From positions 308,809-372,808 of the forward strand of contig CAUYUJ010009535.1 of assembly GCA_963575745.1 (NCBI GenBank): 64,000 nt of DNA, in the 5' to 3' direction. The notes under the pieces are model-generated. The model did not search any database. It was not told where the DNA came from and saw only the letters and a program-made list of their open reading frames with translations. The position numbers and the translations under genes were made by a program. Below, in pieces: positions 44,560 through 55,167 of this stretch. This stretch comes from Prorocentrum cordatum. Its lineage: Eukaryota > Sar > Dinophyceae > Prorocentrales > Prorocentraceae. Positions within the stretch are counted from its first letter, which is position 1. Each line of letters opens with the position of its first letter.

Positions 44560-44720
44560 GAGGGGCAGGGAAAGGAGGAGGACGAGGGGGAGCAGGAGGA
44601 GGAGGAGGAGGAGGAGGAGGAGGAGGAGAGGGAGGGGGGATGGGGGATGAGGATGGAGGATGAGGGGAGGAGGAGGAGGAGGAGGAGGAGGAGGAGGAGG
44701 AGGAGGAGGGAGGAGGACGA
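44560..44720. repeat. GAG purine tract
   Basis: Imperfect (GAG)n on the plus strand, followed at 44950-44988 by a CTC tract on the same strand, so that the two could pair. Confidence 0.9.
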
Positions 44721-45100
44721 CGAGGGGGAGATGCGGAGGGGAGGGGGCGGCGCCCGCGGCCCGCGGCCCAGGGCCTAGCCAGGTAGGTGGGGTCGGGCCG
44801 CACCTGCGGAAAAGGGAGGGGCCTCCGGCCTCCTTCTCCCTTCCCCCCTTGGGGGTGGACCTCCTCCCCCCCCATCCCCCCCCTCCTTGCCTTGCCCTGC
44901 TGCTGCTGATGATGCCTGCTGGTGGCGCTGCTCTCCTCCCCAATCCTCATCAGTCCTCCTCCTCCTCCTCCTCCTCCTCCTCCTCCACAATTATTCAAAA
45001 TGAAAATACTCTCCCTCTTCCCCTGATGGCGTCCGGGCGATGCCTGCGCACCCCCCGCGCACTGTTTTTTAACGCACAGGATGCCCGGGAAATCCCGGGA

Positions 45101-45290
45101 AACGACTCTCGCTGAGGCGCCGGCGGCATTTTTTCCCAGAATGCTGCTCTCGTTGAGGCGCCGGCCTCATTTCTGCTCCCGAATCGTTCCGAATCGTGCT
45201 CCCGCTGCAGCGTGGGCCTCATTTTCGGATCGGTGTTTGGCCTCCGTCGTTCAGGATGGCGTTCTCGCCCCAGCGCGGGCCTTTTTCTCG
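45101..45290. repeat. Four imperfect tandem units (about 40-60 bp)
   Basis: Units share CTCTCGCTGAGGCGCCGG, CTCATTT and similar words, starting near 45103, 45142, 45197 and 45258. The earlier GGGAAATCCCGGG hairpin is at 45088-45100. Confidence 0.6.
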
Positions 45291-45299
45291 CGCGCCCAT

Positions 45300-45500
45300 C
45301 CGCCCGCCACCACCGCGCCGCACCGCCACCACCGCCACCGCCACCGCCGCCACCACCACCACCACCACAACCACCACCAGCACCAGCACCAGTACCAACA
45401 CCAGCACCACCACCACCAGCACCAGCACCAGCACCAGCACCACCACCATCACCACCACCACCACCACCACTACCACCACCACCACCACCACCGCGACAAC
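45300..45500. repeat. CAC/AGC trinucleotide array
   Basis: Imperfect (CAC)n with CAG and CCA variants. His/Thr/Pro-rich frames over it are artefacts, although one of them runs without a stop into the real exon at 45768. Confidence 0.9.
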
Positions 45501-46335
45501 CACGCACACACGCGCGCAAGCACGCACGCGCACCGCCACCCACTACGCACGCGCGCGCGGGGCCACAGGTCCGCTACGACACGCGTCCGCGGATAGAGAT
45601 AATCAGCGCCATGGTAAGGGTGGGAAGGGGGGGGGTAGGGCGTCAGATATAACGCGAGCGCACCTAGCTTGCCCCCCCCCCCTCCTCCTCTCCCCCCTCT
45701 TCCTCAGGGCGCGCGCGCGAGATCTCTACGGGCCTTCCCCTCCCGCCCCCGCTGCTCAGACGGGCGTCGACATGGGGGGCGACGGGGGCGACGTCGGTTC
45801 CGAGTGCCCCAGGAAGGTTACCATTCTGAGACGGCCTTCGAAAAGAAAACTCGGGGCTGGCACGCTGGCTCCCCCAGCTCTCGTTCATCGGCCCTTGTTG
45901 GACATAATCTTCGAATCTTGCGAGGAAATGGCCGCGGGCGACCCTGGGCGGATTCGCTGTTGCGTGGCAAAAATGGCGTGGACATTGGGGTCTATGACAG
46001 ATGCTGCAATTATCCATCGGGTTGATGTGAGGCTCCAGTCAGGAAGGCCTCGCAGGCTCAGCGGAAAGCGCCCTGGAGTTCACCCTGATGATTTGCTGGC
46101 GGGCACAGCGGCCGCGCTGGGCCCTGGTCAACCCTGGGAGGGCGACGACGATGAGATCGCGAATGCTGAGAGGCAGAGGGTGGCCGACGTCGCTGCGGCG
46201 GTGCACGTGCTCGATTCGGCGGACGAGCCGAGGGGCGTCGATGTCGGGTCTGACGGGTTGTTCGACGCCTGCGGCGACGACGTCGACTACATTTTGAATG
46301 CTGACCTTGAGGCTGAGCTGAGAAAGGACAACGCC

Positions 46336-46336
<1 letters not shown>

Positions 46337-46378
<42 letters not shown>

Positions 46379-46382
46379 TCCC
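46337..46382. repeat. CT dinucleotide run inside an intron
   Basis: (CT)n followed by CTC-rich sequence (46385-46560) and then by GAG-rich sequence (46575-46700). Complementary halves would let the intron fold back. Confidence 0.9.
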
Positions 46383-47834
46383 ATCTAGGAACTCCTACTC
46401 CAACTCCAACTCCTCCTCCTTCTCCTCCTCATCCTTCCCCTCCTCCTGCTCCTCCTCCTCCTCCCCCCCCCCCTCCTCCTCCCCCCCTCCACCCTCCTCC
46501 TTACTTCGCAGGTCTCCTCCTCCCCCTCCTCCTTCTCCTCCTTCCTCGCCCCCCTCACCCCTTCAGGGGGGGAAGGTGACTAAGGGGGAGGAAGGAAGCG
46601 GATGAGGAGAAAGACGAGGAGGAGGAGGGGGGAGGAGAATGAGGAGGAGGGAGGATGAGAATGGGGAGGAGGGATGGGGAGAGACGAGGATGGAGGATGT
46701 GAGAAGGCACTTGAAGAGGAGGAGCTTCCCGCTTCTCCGCCTCGAGGACTCGCCGGGTGCCCTGGACCTCGATGACCTCGACCCTGGACTCGACCCTGAG
46801 CCTGCTGCTGAGCCCATTGAGGCTCCGGAGCCTGATCCGCTTGATGCCCCCGGGACTCCTGGGGTGTCCGAGCGGCGATGCTCAGGCTCGGACTCGGACT
46901 CGCTCGACCCGAGCTACGATCCTATGGCTCCAGCCTCTCCTCCTGCTGCCCCTGCCCCCATGCTTCCAGCGCACGTGAGGAGCTACATTGCCTCGTGGTC
47001 AGCGGGCGCGCGCGAAACTGTCAACGCTTTTTTGTTCGCTGGCTCGGACGAGCACCGTCGATGCCAGTTGGAGAGAGTTGATCTTGTTGGGTGCAAGCAG
47101 CCAGACAATCGTTGCACTCCTCGTTGGCTGCATGTTGATACCATAGGGAGCAGTGACTTGCGACCTACCAGTGGTCGCTGGGTTGATTGCAGAGGCCCTA
47201 ACCACATAGTGCAGCGGGTGCCGCCCGTTCGGCGGGAAGACGTTGAATCGTCATTCGTCGGTGGTTCTTTTTTTGCCATTGCGCCGAACACTCAAGCGAA
47301 GTCTGTGAGACAGGTCGACCTGCGAGAACCCATGAACCCACATGTTTGTAAGTTTTTCTAGATCGCGAATGGGGCGGCCTCAACAGAGGCCCCCATCTGT
47401 AAGATTTGCAACGAGCCTGTCGTTGTCGACCCCGATGTCGAGGGCGACGACGGCCATCCATCAGGCAGCTGCAGCTTGTGTTTCGTAAGCACGCATGCGC
47501 GCTGCTTCCAAAGCTTCGGCGTCGGCGAAGACAATAGACCGCTCATAGAGGCAGCGTCCGCGCAGATCGCGAGAGACTTTGCGAGCACGTTTGGATCGGG
47601 CGGCATGGCCCGCAATCATTTGCGCATTGGTTTATCATGTCCTGGCGGCACTTCCAAGAATTTGGCCTTCTGTAGGTGGTGCGCTGCCCTGGTTGACTAA
47701 AACGGCTTCCCCCTCCTCCAACTCCTTCATGCTTCTCCTCCACGGTTCTCTGCGCATGCTAAACTGTTTCAGAAGCGGGCTCGCTCCTCGCCCGAAGCCT
47801 CTCGCACGAGCCTTTCCCTCGGCATCGGGGGGAG

Positions 47835-48290
47835 AGGAGGAGTCGGAGGAGGAGGAGGAGGAGGGGCAGGGGGAAGGGGAGGAGGAGAAGGAGGAGGAGG
47901 AGGAGGAGGAGGGAGGAGGAGGAGACTCGCGAGTGGCGCAGCTTGCTCGGCGCCTGCTCGCGGCTGCGCGCTCCTGTCAGCCCGCCGGCCTGGCTAGATG
48001 CGCTGCGCCGCTCGGCTGTTTCGCCCCCCCAAGGAAACGCTCGGAAGCCCGCGAAGCTGCCTCGACATGTAGATGTCAAACATCATCCTCTTCACCCTCA
48101 TCCTCCTCCTCCTCGTCCTCCCCCCTCCTCCTCCTCATCCCCCTCCTCTCCCCTCCTCCTCCGGCTCCTCCTCCTTCTCCTCCTCCTCCTCCTTTCCTCC
48201 TCGTCGTCCTCGTCCCCCCCCTCCTGCCCCTACTCCTCCTCGTCCTCCTCATCTTCCTCATCCGCCTCCTCCTCCTCCTCCATCAGCATC
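47835..48290. repeat. GAG tract then CTC tract inside an intron
   Basis: GAG-rich sequence at 47835-47930 and CTC-rich sequence at 48090-48290 lie between coding blocks 2 and 3 of the gene at 45768-51720. They can pair with each other. Confidence 0.85.
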
Positions 48291-48516
48291 CAACTGTTGC
48301 GGCTGCTCCTGCTCCGCCGATGCCCCAGCGCGCCTGGGCTGGAACCTGGGCGTTGTTCCTGGGCCCGCGCGCGGCCTGCGGGCGCGGGCGCAGAGGGCGG
48401 GGATTGCGGGCGAGGAAGGAGGAACGGAGATAGAGGAATAAGACAGGAGCAACGGGGTTAGGATTAAGAATGAAGCGGGCGGAGGGGAGGGGAGGAAGTG
48501 ATGGCAATGCTTTTTC

Positions 48517-49405
48517 TGAACCAGACTCCCATCCTGGTTTGGCGATCATCTCCGAACCAGACCACATCGCGGTTCGGGGCCCCCCTCCGAACCAGACCTC
48601 CATCCTGGTTCGGAGCCCACCTCCGAATCAGATCATCATCCTGGTTCGGAGCCCTCCTCCGAAACAGAGCACCATCCTGGTTCGGAGCCCCCCTCCGAAC
48701 CAGACCTTCTTCCTGGTTCGGAGCCCCCCTCCGAACCAGACCACCTTCCTGGTTCGGGCCCCCCCTCCGAAGCAGACCCCCTTCCTGGTTCGGAGCACCC
48801 CCCCGAGCCAGATCACCATCCCGGTTCGGGGCCCCCCTCCGAAACAAGCCGTCTGTCTGGTTCGGAGCCCCCCTCCGAACCAGATCACCTTCCTGGTTTT
48901 GAGCCCACCTCCGAACCAGACCCTCTTCCTGGTTCGGAGCCCCCCTCCGAACCAGAACGCCTTCCTGGTTCGGAGCCCCCCTCCGAACCAAACCGTCGGT
49001 TTGGTTCGGAGCCCCCGCTCCGAACCAAAACACCTTCCTGGTTCGGAGCCCCCCCCCGAACCATATCACCATCCTGGTTCGGGCCCCCCCTCCGAACCAG
49101 ACCACCTCCTGGTTCGGGCCCCCTCCGAACCAGATCATCCTCCTGGTTCGGAGCCCCCCTCCGAACCAGACCGCTCTGTTGGTTCGGAGCCCCCCTCCGA
49201 ACCAGAACACCTTCCTGGTTCGGAGCCCCCCTCCGAACCAGAGCATCATCCTGGTTCGGCCCCCCCCCTCCGAACCAGACCACCTCCTGGTTCGGACCCC
49301 CCCTCCGAACCAGAACGCCATCCTGGTTCTGATCACCCCTCCGAACCAGACCACCTTACTGGTTCGGGGCCCACCTCCGAACCAGATCAACTCCTGGTTC
49401 ATATA
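48517..49405. repeat. Array of about 25 palindromic 36-bp units
   Basis: Each unit is built around the dyad TTCGGAGCCCCCCTCCGAA flanked by CTGG and CCAGA, followed by a variable spacer of 8-10 bases. About 25 units are spaced almost exactly 36 bases apart. Because 36 is divisible by three, frames on both strands stay open and give 12-residue repeats (SEPPSEPDHLPG on plus, VRRGAPNQEGGL on minus). It lies inside an intron-sized gap between coding blocks of the gene at 45768-51720, so I treat the ORFs as by-products. Confidence 0.9.
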
Positions 49406-49749
49406 CCATCCCCTGGCGCGGCGCGTGCACGCGCGCCTCCTCCCCCCCTCTTTCCTGGGGCTACGTTGCTAAGCTGCTGCGTTGATATGTTGTGTACTTA
49501 CTACGTTGTAAGAGTTGATCTAAATAATCAGGTTGATAGAGCTGCCAAGTTGCTAAGCTGATGAGTTGCTGAATTACTAACGTTGCTCAGTTGAGAAATG
49601 GTCAAGTTGCTAAGTTGGCACGTGCTTTGGTGTCTAGGGCGAGTCTTATGGGGCCTTAGGGCCATATTGGACAGCATGGATATTACTTACCATCCATAGG
49701 CCTTCGGCCTTCGGCCCTTTGCATGTCCAGACTCCACGATCCGTGCGAG

Positions 49750-49870
49750 GGTGCTTTGAGATTGGGCGTCTGGGGGCCTTGGGCATTATGCGCATCTTGG
49801 GGTTGCGCGCGCCTTGGAGCATTTTGGGGCCTCATGCGTCTTGGGGCCGTAGGCGTCTTGGGGCGTTCAT
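49750..49870. repeat. Short GCGTCTTGGGGCC-type repeats
   Basis: Several imperfect copies of a 13-17 base word with TTGGGG, just before coding block 3 of the neighbouring pseudogene. Confidence 0.6.
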
Positions 49871-51144
49871 GTCACCTCACCCCCGCGCCTCGCTTCCAGA
49901 TGGGCGGCGCTTCCGAGCCGCTTGTTGTCAAACATATGCCGCCCTCTATCGACGCAATCACGCCTATTGCAACGTACGGTGATCCTCATGTAGCCACTTC
50001 CACGGATGCTGCATACCGCTGGCTACAGCACGGCTGATCAAAAGTCGTTGGTGGTCCAAAGGCAGTTGCGCCGTTGATTCGCAATCGCGAGCTATCTACC
50101 AGCGGTGCCTTCTATGGGATAGGCGCTTCTAAAGTTTCTGATCTCATACAGACACACGTGTATAACGAATGCACCGAGGAACACTGCAGCAACGCCCAGG
50201 AGCCCCAACTGACCCCGCCTAAGTTCGAGAACGTCTGGGCAATCGAGAAGGATGGGACATGTCAAAAAGAATTACGTCATGCTCGCTTGAATAACGTGCC
50301 TGGGTGCCCATGTCACGCATTCAGTGATGCATGCGATCTTCTTCCCACAGTCTGGCGCCGCCGCTGCGGCCTCGATAAGAAAAGCAAGAGACGGTCCGAT
50401 GGCCAGCTCAGAAACTCTCTGCCCTGGGCAACTTTGCATCTCAAGGCCAGGTGCATTATGTGCGGCAAGGACGACTGCAAGATTACGTTTGCGCATATCC
50501 ACAGGGCTAGCAGTCCTTGTGTTTACCGTTCAGACTATGGGGACCACGCTAAAGAGGATGGCAAGGACCCCCTCATCCTTATCCCTCTCCCCCCCCCTCC
50601 TTCCCCCCTCTTGGCCCGAGAGGGCCCAAGTGGGGGTCAGGAGGCCCTCGCCCTCGCGTTCCTTCCCCTCGCCTCCAGGGCCATTACGTGTTCTGGATAT
50701 GGTGTGCGTTAGTGCGCCAGATGAAATTTCATTGCGGAAATCAGGATTTGCGAAGGACGCTCTCCGACTTATACATTATCATACGAGTCGTTCGTTTACC
50801 ATCGAAGCTAGGGTGGCCTATCGCGAGGGAACGCCAGGCCGTCATCATGCTCCTCAAAACTTGGTTGTACCCCGTTCTTTCCAACGCGGGCAGGAGCCAA
50901 TCGGAGGCCGAGGCGATCCGTCTGCCACATGTCAACTCACTTTATCACCGACCTCTTCAACAGGATCATTGGCCCCTCGTTCAATCTGGGCGCCTGAGTC
51001 AGAGATTCAGTCTGAATTGAAATGGGCATCTTGCAGGAAGGGCGTTCGATCTCGCTGGGTGCATCGACCCGACCAGCCCGCGCCAGTCGAGTCTCCTGAT
51101 TCCTGCAAGGATTGCCCTGATGAAACCAGATAGGCAACTAGGAG

Positions 51145-51255
51145 GAGAGTCTGAGGGGGATGAGGAAGCGAGGAGGAGGAGGAGGCGGCGGAGGAGGAGG
51201 AGGACAAAGGAGGACGAGGAGGGGGGGGGAGGGGAGGAGGAGGAGGAGCCCCGCG
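51145..51255. repeat. GAG tract (probable intron)
   Basis: Purine tract between coding blocks 4 and 5 of the gene at 45768-51720. A similar tract at 52050-52170 follows block 5. Confidence 0.85.
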
Positions 51256-52770
51256 AGGACCAGTGAATAGCTTTCTCGGGAGCCTTCTGTACTCGGAGCG
51301 CGAGAGGTATTCCAAGTACATGATGCTGTCGCCGACATCAGCATGCAACGTCGGCCAGAATCCAGACGCCAGGATCAATCGGTCAAATAATGGAGGAGTG
51401 CTGCAGACGCTGGCGCGATCAGGGGGGCCCATGATGCCCCGGGGGGATTCCGAATATGGTGGCGCCGACCCTCGCTGGCTGATGCCATCTGAGTTGCGGT
51501 CATTAATGAGATTCCCGATCTATCGCGAAGCTGTCTGTGCTGTCGCAGGCGCTAGTTGCATGTTCTCGCACATGCACATTAAATGCCGACATAGGTCTCC
51601 GAACTCGCAGAGGTGCCCGATAGGAGACACCATGCGCGTCAACGTCATGGGTGCAGTGTGTGCCGCCATTGTTTTGAAGCTTCCGTTCCTGGGGCTGCGC
51701 TCAGCTGAGGCAACCGCCCAGGGGCCTGCGCCTGAGCCGCCCGAGCCTGTGGCCCCTCCGGAATCCAGCGGGCCCTCCTCCAAGGATCGCGAGCCGCCCG
51801 CCTCCGTGCTCCTAGGATATCTCCAGCGCAGGAGGCTCCGGACTGAGCGATTGCCGCTGTTTTTTTTGTTTTTGTTTTTTTTGTTGGGTTCGGTGCAGGG
51901 ACCCGAAGCAGCAGGGGCCCAGTGGGGCCCCGTCGGATATTGCGAGCTGCTGCGCTACCACTTTAATGGGAGAAAAAACGACCCCTCCAGGGCCCCCCGG
52001 CCTCGGGGATTTGTAGATTTGCCCGCGCGCCCTGAGGCATGGCGGGAAAGGAGGGGGGGGGGGGGGCGAGGAGGAGGAGGAGGGAGAGGAGGAGGGGATG
52101 GGGGGGGGAGGAGGACGAGGAGAAGGGGGGGGAAAGAGGGAGGAAGAGCAGGAGGAGTAGGAGAGGAGGAGGAGCCATCAGAGCAAGCACCGTCCAGCCG
52201 CAGACCCCCCCCCCCCCCCTCTCCCCCCCCCCCTGGCGCTCCAGCCAAGAGGGCTCCAAGAGGCCTCCAGCAGGGCCTCCACCGCCCGTGGCAATTTCTG
52301 CTGGAGTTCCCGCCGGGCCTTCTCGCTGCCCCCTCTCTCTCTATCGCTGCCAGCGAGGCGGCTGCCTCCTCGCTCGACCCCGGCGACCCTATTGCCGCGT
52401 GCCGCGGCCCATGGAAGTTCAGAACGACCCCTTCGCGCCCGGGTTCTCCCCCCTCGAGGACAGGCCAGGTTGCGAGGGGGGGGCCCTGCAGAAGAAAGCG
52501 CGGGGCTTCTATATGAATCAGGGCACGGGCGCAAATGGAGGAGGAGGGAAGGAGGGAAGGAGTGGGGAGGGATATAGATGGTAAGAACATGGTAAGCAGA
52601 CTAAGCGAGCCCACAGGTAGGATTCAGATGCGTAAAAAAAACATAACATGAAGTTGCGCAAGCACGCATTTACAAAAATCTAACAACTCACACGCTGATG
52701 ATGTACTTTTCTAAGAGAACAGCTTTGTCGCAGTTGCAAGACAAACATTCGTCGACCAAACGCGCACTTC

Positions 52771-52822
52771 CAAGGTTTGGGCTCAGACCAGGTTGGCTCA
52801 AGATTCGCCATTGTGGCTTGAG
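52771..52822 (+). other. Possible relict spliced-leader copies
   Basis: TTGGCTCAAG at 52793-52802 is identical to the last ten bases of the dinoflagellate spliced leader, and GCCATTGTGGCTTGAG at 52807-52822 matches its last sixteen in 13 positions. A third, weaker match (GTTTGGGCTCAG) precedes them at about 52775. An ATG follows directly at 52823. Tandem leader relicts mark reinserted cDNA copies in dinoflagellates, but the matches are short and could be chance. Confidence 0.3.
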
Positions 52823-53454
52823 ATGTTAGCGCTTTTGCGCGCCTTCGGGCAGTTCCGCGCCGCCGCGCTTGGGCCTCCAGCGTCGGGGGCCCAGGCGCCG
52901 CGCATTGGGCCACGAGCACGCGTGCTCGCGAAATGCCCCAAGCATCTCCCGACGCTGCTTGGGGGAAACGCGATTTGAACCGCCCACAGCGGCGCGCGCG
53001 CGGACGTCGCTTTGTTGTCGCGCGTCGTCGGCGCACCCCAGAAGCCGTTGCAGCTACGCAACGACGCACGTTCAATGTTGAACGCGTGGGCGCGTTGCTT
53101 CTTAGTCGGCGAGAACGCCCCTTTGAGGCAGCGCCGTCGCGACTGAAACAAAAAAAAAACTGATCCATCATCGCGCGAGGCCCTCCATGGCTTCTCCCTC
53201 CACCTTCCTCCCGTTCGCCCCCTTCTGCCCCCGCCCCCCGCCCTCTCCGCCCCTTGCTCTTCCTGCGGCAGCGCCCCTCTTCAGTCCGCCCCCGCCCTAT
53301 TGCAGACTTGTCCTGTCGGAGTCCGCCCCCCTTTCTCCTGGCCTATCTTCTCGTCGTTCTGCCTTCCTCTTGGCTCGGCGCCGCGGCTCTTCCAGGCGCC
53401 GTCGCGTTCGCCGTGCGTCGCCGTCGCCTCTTGATTTTCTCCTCCTCCTCCTCC

Positions 53455-53525
53455 CTCAACCACCCTGATCGTCCACCTCTCCTCCTCCTCCTCCTCCTCC
53501 TCCTCCTCCTCCTCCTCCTCCTTCT
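53455..53525. repeat. CTC microsatellite
   Basis: About 16 CTC units followed by CTT variants. Confidence 0.9.
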
Positions 53526-53829
53526 TCTACTTGTACTCGTCCTCGCCCCCCCCATGTCCTTCCAGTGCCTCATCCTCTTTCTACTCCTCTTCCTCATGGC
53601 ACGCGCCGTCGCCGCCGCATTTCCCTTCCTGATGGGGGGGCGGCCCCGCCGCGGCACTGCCGCCGGGGCTCGGCGGCGATGGAGGACCGCCGCCTCCATG
53701 AGCACGAAAATGGGTAAGGGGGGATAGTTGAGAAGGAAAGACGTCATGAGGGAGCCTGGGGCGGATGGCAGGGAAGAGCGGCGAGGGGGAGCACAGGGCT
53801 CGACGCGGACAGGGATCGCGACAAAGAAG

Positions 53830-54240
53830 GCGAGGACGAAGAGGAGGAGAGGAGGGCCTCCTGAGGAGGAGAGGGAGGAGAAGAACGACGAGGAAGGAGG
53901 AGGAGGAGGACGAGGAAGAGGGGAGGGAAGAGGAGGAGGAGGGGGTGGAGAGAGGAAGAGGAGGATGAGGAGGAGGAAGATGCAGAGATGCCGAGGGCAA
54001 TGGCAAGGGCTGAGAGTCGACCATTTGCCTCCACCACCTCGACGCGCGCTCCCTGCGGGCGTCCGCCGGCGGCAGGCCGACAGAGGGAATGCCTCAAAAG
54101 CCATTTCATTTTCGGGAGGCGGCGAAGGGGGCAGGAGGAGGAGGAGGGGGAAGAGGAGGAGGAGGAGGAGAAGGAGGAGGAGGAGGAGGAGGAGGAGCGG
54201 AGGGGGAAGGAAGGAAGGGGGAGGTCCAGAGGAGGCAAAG
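53830..54240. repeat. GAG/GGA purine tract
   Basis: Two long purine blocks (53830-53990 and 54120-54240) separated by a short mixed segment. No gene recognised from 53160 to 55165. Confidence 0.85.
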
Positions 54241-54383
54241 GATGATAAGCAAGAATGCCATGAGGACGACGATTCGAAAGAGGAGGGTGAAGAGGATTGA
54301 GGGGGAGAGAATGAGGAGAATACCAGGAAGGAGAATGACGATGAGGAGGAGGACGAGGAAGTAGGAGGGGAGAAGACGAGGGC

Positions 54384-54800
<417 letters not shown>

Positions 54801-55167
54801 GATAGAGGAGGAGGAAGTAGATGAGGAGGAGGAGGACAATAAGGAGGAGGATGGGAAACATCAAAAAAACATGCAGATCGGCCCCAGGGTATCCTCCTCC
54901 CTCTTCTCCTCATCCTCTTCGCGCTCCTGCTGCGCCTCCAAGCGTCTCCTCCTCCTCCACCTCCTCCCCCTGTTCCTCCTCTTCCGTGCCCTCCAAGCCC
55001 CTCCTCCTCCCCCCTCCTCTTCTGTGCTCTCCTCCTCCTTCTCTTATGTCGTGTCCGTGCACCTTGCCCTTCCCGCCCACCCCTCCCCCTCCCCCTCTCC
55101 CCCTGACCTCCTCTTCTCACGGGCCCATGTGGCATTGCCCTCCTGCAAAAGAGGGCGGCGATGCAAC

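Larger units (their letters stand above)
45768..51720 (+). pseudogene. Multi-exon gene or pseudogene with Cys/His cluster
   Basis: Five coding blocks on the plus strand appear to form one gene. Block 1 (45768-46326; MGGDGGDVGSECPRKVTI) ends at AAAG before GACAACG. Block 2 (about 46705-47700) has an acidic Pro-rich start, then VRSYIASWSAGARETVNAFL, an in-frame TAG at 47359-47361, then a metal-binding pattern CKIC..HPSGSCSLCFVSTHARC and a final CRWC. Block 3 (about 49893-50555) has an in-frame TGA at 50035-50037 between WLQHG and SKVVGGPKAVAPL, then NECTEEHCSN, GCPCHAFSDACDLLP and CIMCGKDDCKITFAHIHR. Block 4 (about 50682-51135; HYVFWIWCALVRQMKFHC) changes frame near 50750 (KDALRLIHYHTSRSFTIEAR). 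Block 5 (about 51260-51720) has RWLMPSELRSLMRFPIYREA and ASCMFSHMHIKCRHRSP. The Cys-rich block resembles PHD- or RING-type fingers but I cannot name the family. Two stops and one frameshift argue for a recent pseudogene, unless stops are edited or sequence errors exist. Confidence 0.5.

Noticed and set aside
43873-44998. Minus-strand frames of 270-360 codons, Pro/Ser-rich
   Set aside because: They lie antisense to the coding blocks of the plus-strand gene and over poly-G and GAG tracts.
45196-45767. N-terminal extension of the first pseudogene exon
   Set aside because: The frame is open only because it crosses the CAC array; the first plausible Met is at 45768.
48464-49561. Long open frames with 12-residue repeats on both strands, and a CRISPR-like look
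   Set aside because: The 36-bp unit is itself a palindrome, spacers are only 8-10 bases, there are no cas genes, and the setting is eukaryotic. Open frames follow from a period divisible by three.
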